DNA of 63,141 bases from Steroidobacter sp. Its GTDB lineage: Bacteria > Pseudomonadota > Gammaproteobacteria > Steroidobacterales > Steroidobacteraceae. Location: contig JAICPY010000013.1 of NCBI GenBank assembly GCA_025929585.1, positions 1 to 63,141 of the forward strand, in the 5' to 3' direction. Below, piece after piece: positions 34,680 through 43,317 of the stretch; the stretch's first letter is position 1, and each line of letters opens with the position of its first letter. Below the pieces are notes generated by a model, which worked only from the letters and a program-made list of their open reading frames with translations, searched no databases and was not told where the DNA came from. Made by a program: the position numbers and the translations under genes.

Positions 34680-34769
34680 GTTGGGCTCCCGGGTGAAGTC
34701 GAGTGCTCTGCGCCACACGCATCAAAGCAGGTCTGTCGGACCTGCGGTTGAAAGTGTGACAGAGGGGTT

Positions 34770-34813
34770 GGAATATTTGTTCCAATCTTTTATTATATTG
34801 GAAATGAAATTTC
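34770..34813. promoter_or_regulatory. Paired IolR-like operator, porin/transporter divergent promoter
   Basis: GGAATATTTGTTCC (34770) and GGAAATGAAATTTC (34800) fit GGAA-N6-TTYC. Starts are 30 bp apart. An AT-rich stretch between them (TTTTATTATATT) could hold a -10 element. Confidence 0.8.
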
Positions 34814-34874
34814 AACGGCCTATGATTGGCGAAAATCCGCGCCAGGTGGGCGTTGTCGGCGAGCGAGGATTTAC

Positions 34875-36215
34875 TTGAGCGCTTTATTGAAGTTCTTTGC
34901 GACGGGCCCGGATCGCCCCGTCATCTCTGATCGCGGAACGGTAGACGCGCTGTATCGGCGTCATCGCCTGCGCGTGATGATCGCGATCACGCTCGGCTAC
35001 GGCGTCATCTACACATGTCGGCTTGCTTTGGGGGTGGTGAAGAAGCCGCTGATCGACAGTGGCATATTCGAGCCCGCCGAGCTGGGTCTGATCGGCTCCG
35101 CACTTTTTTATACCTACGCAATAGGCAAGCTCACTAACGGCTTCCTTGCGGATCACGTCAACATCAAGAAGTTTCTTGCGCTCGGTTTCCTACTCACCGC
35201 GCTCTGCAATATCGGGATGGGATTCTCGACAATGCTTGCGCTGTCCGTCGCCCTTTGGGGATTGAACGGCTGGTTCCAGAGCTTCGGCGCACCCGCAGGT
35301 GTCGTCGCGATGACGGCGTGGTTCAGCAACCGAGAGCGTGGGCGTTACTACGGAATTTGGAGCACGGCCCATTCGATCGGCGAAGGGCTCACGTTCCTCG
35401 TCGTCGGCTCGATCGTTGCGGCGCTGGGCTGGCGCTTCGGTTTCTGGATTCCCGGATTGATCGGCATCGCGATTGCGGCGTTTGTCTATCGATTCGTTCA
35501 GGATCGACCGGGGACTCTCGGCTTGCCGACAGTTGCGGATTGGCGCAACGATCACTACGCGCAATCGAGCCCGCAGAGTTCGAGCACTTTCACCACACAA
35601 CTGTCGATCCTGAAGATACCCGCTATCTGGGTCCTGGCACTCTCGAGCGCGACGATCTACGTGACGCGCTATGCCATCAACTCCTGGGGCATTCTCTATT
35701 TGCAGGAAGCTCGGAGCTACTCACTGCCCTTGGCGGGCACTCTACTGATGATTAGCACGCTCGCCGGCATGTTCGGCGCGATTGCGTATGGCTTCATCTC
35801 AGACAAATTGTTCGGCGCACGCCGTCCACCAGTGAATCTGTTGTTTGCATTGATCGAACTCATCGGGCTCGTGCTGATCTTCTTCGGCCCAGCCAACACC
35901 ACCGTGCTGACGATCGGGATGGTGCTATTCGGCGCCGGCCTGACAGGGCTCGTTACCTCTCTTGGCGGCTTGTTCGCAGTCGACATTTGCCCGAAACGGG
36001 TGGCTGGTGCAGCAATGGGACTGATCGGAATCTTCAGCTACATCGGCGCGGCAATTCAGGAAAACGTGAGCGGCGCACTTATCCAAAGCGGCATGGTGAT
36101 CGCGGACGGCGTGCGCACCTACGACTTCGATGCGGCTATTTGGTTTTGGCTAGGCTCGTCGATTCTGTCTATGTTGCTTGCAGCAAGTTTATGGCGAGTG
36201 AGGTTGCGCGATTAA
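34875..36215 (+). CDS. MFS transporter of the organophosphate:phosphate antiporter (OPA) type
   Basis: The TTG start at 34875 follows GCGAGG; no in-frame ATG precedes it. The 446-residue protein has about 12 membrane helices and the GlpT/UhpT family pattern: YTYAIGKLTNGFLADHVNIK, WFSNRERGRYYGIWSTAHSI, GEGLTF, then LFGARRPPVN in the second half. Known OPA members exchange sugar or glycerol phosphates for phosphate. Its IolR-type operator and the nearby phytases point to inositol or an inositol monophosphate as cargo. It is the only inner-membrane transporter in the locus. The PfkB kinase follows in the same transcript. Confidence 0.82.
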   Translation: MSALLKFFATGPDRPVISDRGTVDALYRRHRLRVMIAITLGYGVIYTCRLALGVVKKPLIDSGIFEPAELGLIGSALFYTYAIGKLTNGFLADHVNIKKFLALGFLLTALCNIGMGFSTMLALSVALWGLNGWFQSFGAPAGVVAMTAWFSNRERGRYYGIWSTAHSIGEGLTFLVVGSIVAALGWRFGFWIPGLIGIAIAAFVYRFVQDRPGTLGLPTVADWRNDHYAQSSPQSSSTFTTQLSILKIPAIWVLALSSATIYVTRYAINSWGILYLQEARSYSLPLAGTLLMISTLAGMFGAIAYGFISDKLFGARRPPVNLLFALIELIGLVLIFFGPANTTVLTIGMVLFGAGLTGLVTSLGGLFAVDICPKRVAGAAMGLIGIFSYIGAAIQENVSGALIQSGMVIADGVRTYDFDAAIWFWLGSSILSMLLAASLWRVRLRD

Positions 36216-36278
36216 CGAGACGCTGCCTTTTTTCATCAACTTGTCAGCCCGGTGGCTGACTGACGCAGGAGATTCTCT

Positions 36279-37160
36279 TTGCAAAATTTCGACTTTGTTT
36301 CAATCGGTGCGTACACGAAGGACACGATTGTGACCCAGTCCGGCACACGCCAGGTAGATGGCGGCGGCTACAGCTATGCGGCGCACGCAGCGAGGCTTCA
36401 AGGATTGAATGTGGGTGCGGTTACGCGTCTTGCACACGAGGATCGCAAGTCGACAGACCTGCTCCGCAGGTGCGGCGTCGAGGTGATGATCTACGAGTCG
36501 CCGAAGTCAACATTGATGCGACTCGAGTATCCGACAGCAAACGTGGACGAACGCATTCTCACCGTGACCGATGTCGCCGATCCATTCGTGCCTGAACACG
36601 TCGCGTCCGTGCAGGCGCAAGCGGTGCTCGTCAGCGCATCGATTCGCGGCGAGGTGTCATTCGCGGTCCTCGAAGCACTGCGCCCTCGCGCTCGCTTGCT
36701 CGGCTTGGACGTGCAAGGTTTCGTGCGCATCCTCACGCCGGATGGGCGTCTCGCGTATGAGGCGTGGCCCGAAATGTGTCAAGTGCTCGCACTCGTCGAT
36801 GTGCTCAAGACCGATGCCGTCGAGGCCGAGTTTCTCACTGGCGAGAGCGACATTCACGCCGCAGCACGTAGGCTCGCGGCCTATGGTCCCAAAGAGATCG
36901 TGTTGACGCACAAAGATGGGCTCTTGGTCCTCGCGAATGGTGAGTACCACGCCCAACCTTTCCGTCCGGTTGAGTTGCGGGGAAGAAGCGGTCGCGGCGA
37001 CACATGTGTCGGCTCCTATCTTTCATATCGATTGCAAGATTCACCCGCGGAAGCGACGCGATGGGCTGCAGCGCTCACGAGCCTGAAGCTCGAAGCTGAA
37101 GGGCCCGTTCAGCGGACGCGTGCGGACGTCGAGAACCTGATTCGTAAGCAATACACGTGA
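36279..37160 (+). CDS. PfkB-family carbohydrate kinase, substrate unknown
   Basis: The TTG start at 36279 is set by AGGAG seven bases upstream. The 293-residue protein shows the PfkB fold (VDGGGYSYAAHAARLQGLNV, LLGLDVQGFVRIL, FLTGESDIHAAARRL, IVLTHKDGLLVLANGEYHAQ). The catalytic base is retained (Asp241), but the usual GAGD anion hole reads GRGDTCVGS. It is a different protein from the IolC kinase. Archaeal myo-inositol kinases are PfkB proteins, so phosphorylation of inositol or a derivative is possible; other sugars are equally open. It is co-transcribed with the transporter, about 60 bp apart. Confidence 0.75.
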   Translation: MQNFDFVSIGAYTKDTIVTQSGTRQVDGGGYSYAAHAARLQGLNVGAVTRLAHEDRKSTDLLRRCGVEVMIYESPKSTLMRLEYPTANVDERILTVTDVADPFVPEHVASVQAQAVLVSASIRGEVSFAVLEALRPRARLLGLDVQGFVRILTPDGRLAYEAWPEMCQVLALVDVLKTDAVEAEFLTGESDIHAAARRLAAYGPKEIVLTHKDGLLVLANGEYHAQPFRPVELRGRSGRGDTCVGSYLSYRLQDSPAEATRWAAALTSLKLEAEGPVQRTRADVENLIRKQYT

Positions 37161-37311
37161 GCCGCGCGAGTGACGCATGACGGTTCGACGCTCTCGCGTG
37201 TGACGCGAGGGTAGCAGAGTAAACGGCAGCAGGCGTTAGAGGGGCGCGCCCGCAACTCACCGCTGCAGCCTGCGCGCAGCGCGATCGCAAAGCCTCCAGG
37301 AGACAGAATTC

Positions 37312-38835
37312 GTGAACACAAACGCAAACACCGCCCCATCGGAAACTCGGACGCTCGGACACTTCATCGGTGGCAGTCTCTGCCAAGGTGCGTCCGGTCG
37401 ATCTGGACCCCTCTTCAATCCCGCCACGGGTCAGGTTTCAGCGCGCGTGAGCTTCGCGTCGAGAACAGAAACGGATGCAGCCGTGGCCGCAGCGCGCGAA
37501 GCTCTCGCCGGCTGGGCACAGACCCCGCCGCTGCGTCGCGCACGCGTGATGTTCCGCTTCAAAGCATTGCTCGATGAGCACATCGATGGACTCGCAAAGC
37601 TAATTACGAGCGAGCACGGCAAAGTCTTGAGCGACGCACGCGGAGAGGTTACGCGCGGCATGGAGGTCGTGGAGTTCGCGTGTGGCATTCCGCATCTGCT
37701 CAAGGGCGAGTTCTCCGACAACGTAGGGCGCGGCATCGATTGCTGGTCGCTGCGCCAGCCTGTGGGTGTCTGTGTGGGTATCGCGCCTTTCAATTTCCCG
37801 GCGATGGTACCGATGTGGATGTTCCCGATCGCGCTTGCGTGCGGCAATACGTTCGTGCTCAAGCCTTCCGAGAAGGATCCGTCGTGCGCGCTCAAACTCG
37901 CGGAACTATTGGCCGAAGCGGGCCTTCCGCCGGGTGTCTTCAACGTGCTGAACGGTGATCGCGAATCCGTCGATGCGTTGATCACGCACGAGGACGTCGC
38001 GGCCGTGAGCTTCGTCGGTTCCACGCCGATAGCGCAACATATATATGAGACGGCCGCGCGCCACGGAAAGCGCGTCCAGGCGCTTGGCGGCGCCAAGAAT
38101 CACATGGTCGTCATGCCGGATGCGGAACCGAGCCTCGCTGCGCAAGCTCTCATGGGCGCGGCCTACGGTTCGGCCGGTGAGCGCTGCATGGCCATTTCCG
38201 TCGCGGTCGCGGTCGGCGATGCCGGTGATCGGCTCGTTGAAGCGCTCAAGCCGATGATCGCAGCTTTGAAGATTGGCGCAGGCACGACCGACGATGTCGA
38301 GATGGGTCCGCTCGTTACGCGTGAACATCGAGAACGAGTCCGCAGCTACATCGATCTGGGCGTGCAAGAAGGTGCCAAGATGGTGGTCGACGGCCGGCAG
38401 CACAAACTGAGTGGGGAGCAGGGCTTCTATCTCGGCCCCACGTTGTTCGATGGCGTCGAGCCGCATATGCGCATCTACAAGGAAGAGATCTTCGGTCCCG
38501 TCCTCATCATCGTGCGCGCACCTAACCTTTCTAGCGCGCTAAAGCTCGTGAACGAGCATGAGTTCGGCAACGGAACTTCGATCTTCACCTCGAGCGGCGA
38601 TGCTGCACGAACCTTCGTGCACGAAGTGCAAGCAGGGATGGTCGGCGTCAACGTTCCAATCCCGGTGCCCATGGCGTTTCATAGCTTCGGCGGCTGGAAG
38701 CGCTCGCTGTTCGGTGACCTGCATGTGCATGGGTCTGACGGGGTCCGCTTTTACACAAGGCTGAAGACGGTGACTTCGCGCTGGCCAAGTGGAATGCGTG
38801 GTGGCTCCGAGTACGTCCTGCCGACGATGAAGTGA
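37312..38835 (+). CDS. iolA: CoA-acylating (methyl)malonate-semialdehyde dehydrogenase
   Basis: The GTG start at 37312 follows CCAGGAGA. The 507-residue aldehyde dehydrogenase has the MmsA/IolA signatures [38 protein letters not shown]-type cofactor binding, [16 protein letters not shown] and the catalytic Cys292 in [10 protein letters not shown]. It converts malonate semialdehyde plus CoA and NAD to acetyl-CoA and CO2, the last inositol step; in valine breakdown the same enzyme makes propionyl-CoA. Its position at the end of the locus supports IolA. No paired box is seen directly upstream, so it may be read from the transporter-kinase promoter. Confidence 0.92.
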   Translation: MNTNANTAPSETRTLGHFIGGSLCQGASGRSGPLFNPATGQVSARVSFASRTETDAAVAAAREALAGWAQTPPLRRARVMFRFKALLDEHIDGLAKLITSEHGKVLSDARGEVTRGMEVVEFACGIPHLLKGEFSDNVGRGIDCWSLRQPVGVCVGIAPFNFPAMVPMWMFPIALACGNTFVLKPSEKDPSCALKLAELLAEAGLPPGVFNVLNGDRESVDALITHEDVAAVSFVGSTPIAQHIYETAARHGKRVQALGGAKNHMVVMPDAEPSLAAQALMGAAYGSAGERCMAISVAVAVGDAGDRLVEALKPMIAALKIGAGTTDDVEMGPLVTREHRERVRSYIDLGVQEGAKMVVDGRQHKLSGEQGFYLGPTLFDGVEPHMRIYKEEIFGPVLIIVRAPNLSSALKLVNEHEFGNGTSIFTSSGDAARTFVHEVQAGMVGVNVPIPVPMAFHSFGGWKRSLFGDLHVHGSDGVRFYTRLKTVTSRWPSGMRGGSEYVLPTMK

Positions 38836-38846
38836 GGGAGAGAGAC

Positions 38847-39098
38847 ATGTTCACTCGCTCCCAAGCACAGTTTGTCTTGCCTAAGTCGGCAGCAATATGG
38901 ACGCCCGAGGAGTTGCGCATCATGCGTCAGCTCGCAGATGCAGGTACCCCGATCGCGCGTATCGCGGCCCGGCTGCGCCGCAGTCCGTCCGCGATACGCA
39001 ACAAGGCCGGCCTTCATGGTATTTCGCTTAAGCGCTCGCAAGGATTGGCAAATACGATGGAGTCATCGGATGCAGCCGACATTCCACGACAGCTATAG
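38847..39098 (+). CDS. Small helix-turn-helix/Myb-like protein
   Basis: ATG 38847, with AGGGAGAGAG upstream, gives 83 residues. The core, WTPEELRIMRQLADAGTPIA followed by IAARLRRSPSAIRNKAGLHG, is a GcrA/SANT-like helix-turn-helix found in small proteobacterial proteins, probably DNA-binding. It lies 11 bp after iolA and may be read from the same transcript. Its target is unknown. Confidence 0.7.
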   Translation: MFTRSQAQFVLPKSAAIWTPEELRIMRQLADAGTPIARIAARLRRSPSAIRNKAGLHGISLKRSQGLANTMESSDAADIPRQL

Positions 39099-39308
39099 GT
39101 TCGTCGCGCCTGGAATTGACCTTCCGCCACTTCGACTAGGACGGTCCTGCTGTCAGGTTTGCTTCATTGACAATCTCCCGTGGGAGCAGATGCAGAACCT
39201 GCAGCATGAGTAGACGATGAAATGGGCCCTAACGAGAAGCGCGATGGCCTGCATACGAACAGCGAACGCCGCGGGAGCAAGTCGCACACCGGCGAACATT
39301 GACATGGG

Positions 39309-39788
39309 TCAAACCACATTCTTTTCGGGACTCTGTCCTGTGTCCTCTGAGTCGGCCCGGATAAATGCCATTTGGCCGTCTGGCTCGAGAAACGCCCACT
39401 TGACCTGCGACAATCGCTCAATTCCGGCTTTGTGCATCTCGGAATAGATCTCATCCGGTCGCACACGATCTTTATGCATGTTCTCCGTTATTAGTCGCCC
39501 TTGTCGCACGAGAATAGTCGGTGGCGCCTCGGCGATCTGTCTGAATCTTTTGGACGTGTAGCTAAGCACTGAATCGACCACGGCGAAACATAGCAGAGTG
39601 GCTGCGCCGAACAGAGCGCCTGTCAGTGATTCATCGCCAGCAGTGAGAGAAGGTGCCACGATCTCTGCGATCAAAAGCAACATCACCAATTCGAACGGCG
39701 ACAACTGACTAAGCTGGCGTTTCCCAAGTGCACGGAAGGCCAATGTCAGAAGGCCGTACACGCACGCAATGCGAATGACGATTTCCAT
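39309..39788 (-). CDS. DUF421 (YetF-like) membrane protein
   Basis: ATG 39788 is chosen because a hydrophobic N-terminus follows directly. The 159-residue protein has three membrane helices (MEIVIRIACVYGLLTLAFRA, FELVMLLLIAEIVAPSL, LFGAATLLCFAVVDSVLSYT) and the soluble DUF421 part (PTILVRQGRLITENMHKDRV, DEIYSEMHKAGIERLSQVKW, WAFLEPDGQMAFI). Molecular function is undetermined for this family. It follows the next gene on the minus strand after 16 bp and forms an operon with it. Confidence 0.88.
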   Translation of the reverse strand: MEIVIRIACVYGLLTLAFRALGKRQLSQLSPFELVMLLLIAEIVAPSLTAGDESLTGALFGAATLLCFAVVDSVLSYTSKRFRQIAEAPPTILVRQGRLITENMHKDRVRPDEIYSEMHKAGIERLSQVKWAFLEPDGQMAFIRADSEDTGQSPEKNVV

Positions 39789-39804
39789 ATTTATCTCGCG
39801 AGGC

Positions 39805-40323
39805 CTACGGAAAGATGAAGGTCTTGATCGGCACGGACAGCTGCTGGCCATTGTGGGTAATCGACACATCGCCCGAGTGCCAACCATACTCATCAGCCTT
39901 CAGTTGCACCGACATCAGGGCGCTCTGGTTGGGCAGAACGTGCTCGAGGGCCACTGAGTATGCTTGCTCCACATCCGGTGTGAACACGACGTCTGTAAAG
40001 CCCTGGATGTACGTGCTGCTGAATGAGATATGTACACCCGTGAGCGGAACCGACCCGTTGTTCCTCACCCGTACTACCAGATGTTCAACCGTGTGAAAGC
40101 GCATCCTAGCGGGATACTCCACTGCGATGCGCACGCCGTCGGCATCGACATGACCTTCATCCAACGTGGGGCCGAATGCTCCGAACACCGCGAGAATAGG
40201 AAGAGTGGCGAGAACGATGAAGCCGATGAGCTCTGCGCGGTGCCACTGAACCTCAGGCTTGATGCTGGAGGTGTCCGGAGCGGCCTCGGGCGCAGCTGCT
40301 GGCTGAATGTCTGAGCTCTTCAT
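39805..40323 (-). CDS. Single-span membrane protein with extracytoplasmic Ig-like domain
   Basis: The Met at 40323 gives 172 residues: a short cytoplasmic segment, one helix (about 32-52, LIGFIVLATLPILAVFGAFG), then a beta-sandwich (RFHTVEHLVVRVRNNGSVPL, TGVHISFSSTYIQGF, LKADEYGWHSGDVSITHNGQ). I recognise no named family. It is the upstream partner of the DUF421 gene; this pairing suggests a shared envelope role. An in-frame start at 40482 is possible, but the extra residues look non-coding. Confidence 0.65.
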   Translation of the reverse strand: MKSSDIQPAAAPEAAPDTSSIKPEVQWHRAELIGFIVLATLPILAVFGAFGPTLDEGHVDADGVRIAVEYPARMRFHTVEHLVVRVRNNGSVPLTGVHISFSSTYIQGFTDVVFTPDVEQAYSVALEHVLPNQSALMSVQLKADEYGWHSGDVSITHNGQQLSVPIKTFIFP

Positions 40324-40535
40324 GGTATCGGTGCAAACCAAGGAGGGACAGCGCGCGAACTTGCTCGATTGAAGTTGATGAATTCCTGCATCGACGAAAC
40401 GGATCCATTTGTCCTCAGCGACACTCCCGACGACGCGAAGAATGTGGGTATAGCAAACGCTGCATGCGTTACGCAAACTCACGAGGTCACTGTGTCCGAG
40501 TACATGCCTATGGGAAGTCTGCCGGGGAAGAACGC

Positions 40536-40886
40536 CTAGTCCGCGACCGGGAGTACCTCATAGTGCACCGTCTGCATCACGATCCGGCCATCTCGTATGA
40601 CAAACGAGTCGACGCCGTGCTCGATGCGTGCACTCTCGGATGCGGCTCGCCAAATGAGGAATGCATATTCTCCTTCGACACGTTGTGCTACGTACTCGTA
40701 GCTCCCACCTCGGAGCTGATCCCGGAGTCGGTGCGCCGATTCTCGAACGCCCTGTCGCCCGCGTTTCACTCCGAACTGGTGGATCAAGACCACTTCATCA
40801 GAGTAGTTGCGTTCGAGATCTTCCTCGAGTTGCGCGTCCGCGCGTAGGTTTAGATGATCGAGGAAAACCTGGCTGGTGGATCGCAT
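40536..40886 (-). CDS. SnoaL/NTF2-like small protein
   Basis: The 116-residue protein shows the NTF2-like alpha+beta cone pattern: LRADAQLEEDLERNYSDEVV, SYEYVAQRVEGEYAFLIWRA, DSFVIRDGRIVMQTVHYEVL. Such proteins are often polyketide-cyclase-like or stress proteins. No catalytic residues can be assigned. It sits beside a decayed SDR gene and may have been its partner. Confidence 0.75.
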   Translation of the reverse strand: MRSTSQVFLDHLNLRADAQLEEDLERNYSDEVVLIHQFGVKRGRQGVRESAHRLRDQLRGGSYEYVAQRVEGEYAFLIWRAASESARIEHGVDSFVIRDGRIVMQTVHYEVLPVAD

Positions 40887-40911
40887 GATTCATTCGTACC
40901 TCGCAGAGCTT

Positions 40912-41867
40912 CTAAGCCGGTCGTTCGCGTCCGATCGCGCCGCGGAGAGCGTCAATGGCGACGCGATTCCACAATCCTGTTCGTCGCAAACCGACGGAGC
41001 ACGCAATACCGAGTGACAATCCGAGCATCAGACCCACCGCAGCCTTCTGTGTAGATCTCTTCTGACCAGAGCGCCAGCCGCCACTCACCGCCGCGCTCAT
41101 CACGTCAGGTTCCATTAAGTTACCTAGGGTGGGTGCGCTTTCGGATTTGCTCACCTGCACGAAATCGATGGTCGTGCGCACTAAATGCTCAACAAGCGAC
41201 AGCGTCAGCAGCGTGCTCACCAATGTGATCAAGGACCCGATTTGGCCGGCGAATGCTTCGGGCTTCGGATGCCTGACGAGCTCTACGATTTGCTCGGCAA
41301 TGGTGAAAGCGTCATAGAGGGGCCACATCGGCCGAATCTGCCGGCCCATGAAATTGGCGGCACTCGCGTAAATCGGCGTATCCACAGGCGCAGGGAAGAT
41401 CGTGCAAACTTGAATGCCGGCGTATCCAACAACTCTTCGCGCAAGGATTGGTTGAAGCCTCGTGCCGCAAACTTGCTGGCGACATACGAACTAGCATAGG
41501 GCTGTGCAACGCGACCCAGCACCGAATTAACACCTATGATGAGGCCTCTACCGCGCTCCCTAAAATGCTTCAGCACTGTGCGGGTACAGTAAATCCGCCC
41601 GAAGAAATTGGTTTCCATAACCCGACGAAAAGCACTGAGCGGTACCTCATCGAAGCGACCCATCATGAGCACTGCAGCGTTATTGATCCAGACGTCAATT
41701 CCCCCAATCGCTCGATGGTCGCTTTTGCGAGCTCCTCTACTTGTTCTGGTGAAGTGATGTCGGTCGGCACAGCAAGCGCCTGCGCACCTAATTGAACGCA
41801 CTCTCGCACTACCTGTGTGAGTGCTGCATCTCGCCTCGCTGCCACGACGACGTGTGCGATGCGACGC
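40912..41867 (-). pseudogene. Short-chain dehydrogenase, broken by frameshifts and loss of its N-terminus
   Basis: Three frames together spell an SDR. HVVVAARRDAALTQVVRECV and ALAVPTDITSPEQVEELAKA come first. After a frame change near 41705 come GGIDVWINNAAVLMMGRFDE and the YASSYVASK active-site Tyr/Lys region. After another change near 41415 come CTIFPAPVDTPIYASAANFM and the C-terminus. The first change sits in a run of G (five present where six are needed). The N-terminal TGxxxGIG cofactor motif is absent: the sequence ends at about 41867 and runs into the opposite-strand MarR gene. The single-base changes could be sequencing errors, but the missing N-terminus cannot be one. Confidence 0.85.
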
Positions 41868-42272
41868 TATCTTGCTGCAGTGGGTCAGAATGCGCAGAGT
41901 GCCGGCCTCACTACCCAGCAGCACCAAGCATTTCTGTCGATCCGAGGTGGTTACCCTGGACGCCGAACGATTTCCGTCGGTGAGCTCGCACAGCACTTAC
42001 TTATCAAGAACCATAGCGCGCTAGAACTTGCCGAACGGCTGCAGGCTGCTTCTCTCGTGACGTGTGCTCCGTGCCGCGAGGATGGTCGAAAAGTCATGCT
42101 CAGCATCACTGCTCGGGGCGAAGCTACGCTGCGCCGGCTTGCGACCGGAAGCTTGAGCGAGCTCGCTTCGATTTCCGATGAACTGAGTCGTCTGGTTGGT
42201 AACATGAACGAGTTCCAATCGAGGGAGCTGCGTTTGAATCGGAAGAAGTCCGGCAAGCAAACACGAGTGTGA
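41859..42272 (+). pseudogene. MarR-family regulator lacking its N-terminus
   Basis: From ATG 41859 the frame reads MRRYLAAVGQNAQSAGLTTQ, HQAFLSIRGG, TISVGELAQHLLIKNHSALE, then a wing (CREDGRKVMLSITARGEATL) and a C-terminal helix, a MarR helix-turn-helix. Homologues normally have about 20-30 more residues that form the dimerisation helix. Here that part is replaced by the antisense of the SDR gene. The two genes were probably a divergent regulator-target pair whose shared promoter and both 5' ends were deleted. The ORF could still be translated, but is probably inactive. Confidence 0.7.
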
Positions 42273-42907
42273 AATGCGGGATCATTCGCCGATGTCAATG
42301 GCGTAAGCGCCTTTACGGCCAGTAGAGCGGGGGACAGCCGACCGCTAAACACTGCGGCACCGTTGTGCGATGTCGGGCGCTCTAAAGCGCGTCCACGCCT
42401 TGTGTGTGCTCCAATTCTTTCTCAACTCGGCACCAAAACTCCTTCCAGCGTTCCGGTCTGTGTCCAGAGCATCGGCGCAGCCTCCGCGCTCGGAGCCCCA
42501 TCTTTGAGCCAGGTATCCATCTTCCGCCTGGTTCTTCATCCCTCTAGGTCAGAGGCGCTCGACTAAGATCCGCCTTCCATCGGATAGATAGCTTTCAATC
42601 CGCCATCGTTTGTTCTATGAGAGACGAGCGAAACCGCGAAAGACTGCTTCGAGTTCACAAGGGCTTGCGGCGCCACGCAGCGTGTAGTGTGATCATCGCG
42701 AGAACAAGCGCGATCTTGCTATGTATCGATGGTACCGATCATGGCCACCAATATTTGTCGCTTACGCGGCGGTCTCTCCTGATGCAACCCAGGTAGTTCC
42801 GGCAGATACTTTCAATGCAGTCATCATTCATCTGCCAGCAAGCTGGGAACAGGTCATCAAGACATTGAAGTCACTCGCATGATCGCGGACCCACTGGAGA
42901 ACGCATC
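42273..42907. other. Intergenic region with one possible short ORF
   Basis: No convincing gene is present. A 53-codon frame at 42721-42882 on the plus strand (MYRWYRSWPPIFVAYAAVSP, then NAVIIHLPASWEQVIKTLKS) is protein-like but matches no family I know; it may be a remnant. The rest shows nothing recognisable. Confidence 0.35.
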
Positions 42908-43258
42908 ATGCCGAGAGACATTTTCCCCCACCCCACGACGGAGCTCGCTTCGAGGCGCAAAGAGCTTGCCCCAGACATTCATGAGGCTTTCACAAAATTC
43001 AGTGAGCGCGTCTTTGCCGACGGCGCGCTGCCAGTCAAGACTAAGCAGCTCATTGCAGTTGCAGTGGCGCACGTGACGCAGTGTCCGTACTGCATACGTG
43101 GCCACACCAAGGCGGCGCTACGCCATGGCGCAACTGCGAACGAGATCATGGAGGCGATTTGGGTTGCCGCAGAGATGCGCTCTGGCGGCGCCTACGCTCA
43201 TTCTGCGCTGGCGCTCGACACGATCGACGAGGTGCAGCATAGGATGGCGAATGAATGA
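42908..43258 (+). CDS. Carboxymuconolactone decarboxylase/AhpD-like protein
   Basis: The 116-residue all-helical protein has the AhpD core: LPVKTKQLIAVAVAHVTQCP, the redox CPYC pair, GHTKAALRHGATANEIMEAI, then MRSGGAYAHSALAL. Such proteins act as peroxidase/disulfide reductase partners or as small decarboxylases. The conserved CxxC and the His three residues after the second Cys (CIRGH) favour the redox type. It is monocistronic, between pseudogene debris and a convergent kinase. Confidence 0.88.
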   Translation: MPRDIFPHPTTELASRRKELAPDIHEAFTKFSERVFADGALPVKTKQLIAVAVAHVTQCPYCIRGHTKAALRHGATANEIMEAIWVAAEMRSGGAYAHSALALDTIDEVQHRMANE

Positions 43259-43317
43259 CCCATTACGTTTAAACAGTTGCTGCGCCTGCCGGGAGACGCT
43301 TCAACCCACCCAGAAAG

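Noticed and set aside
36279-37160. The PfkB kinase as IolC.
   Set aside because: The iolC-DUF2090 fusion in the main operon already fills that role, and this protein has a different anion-hole motif.
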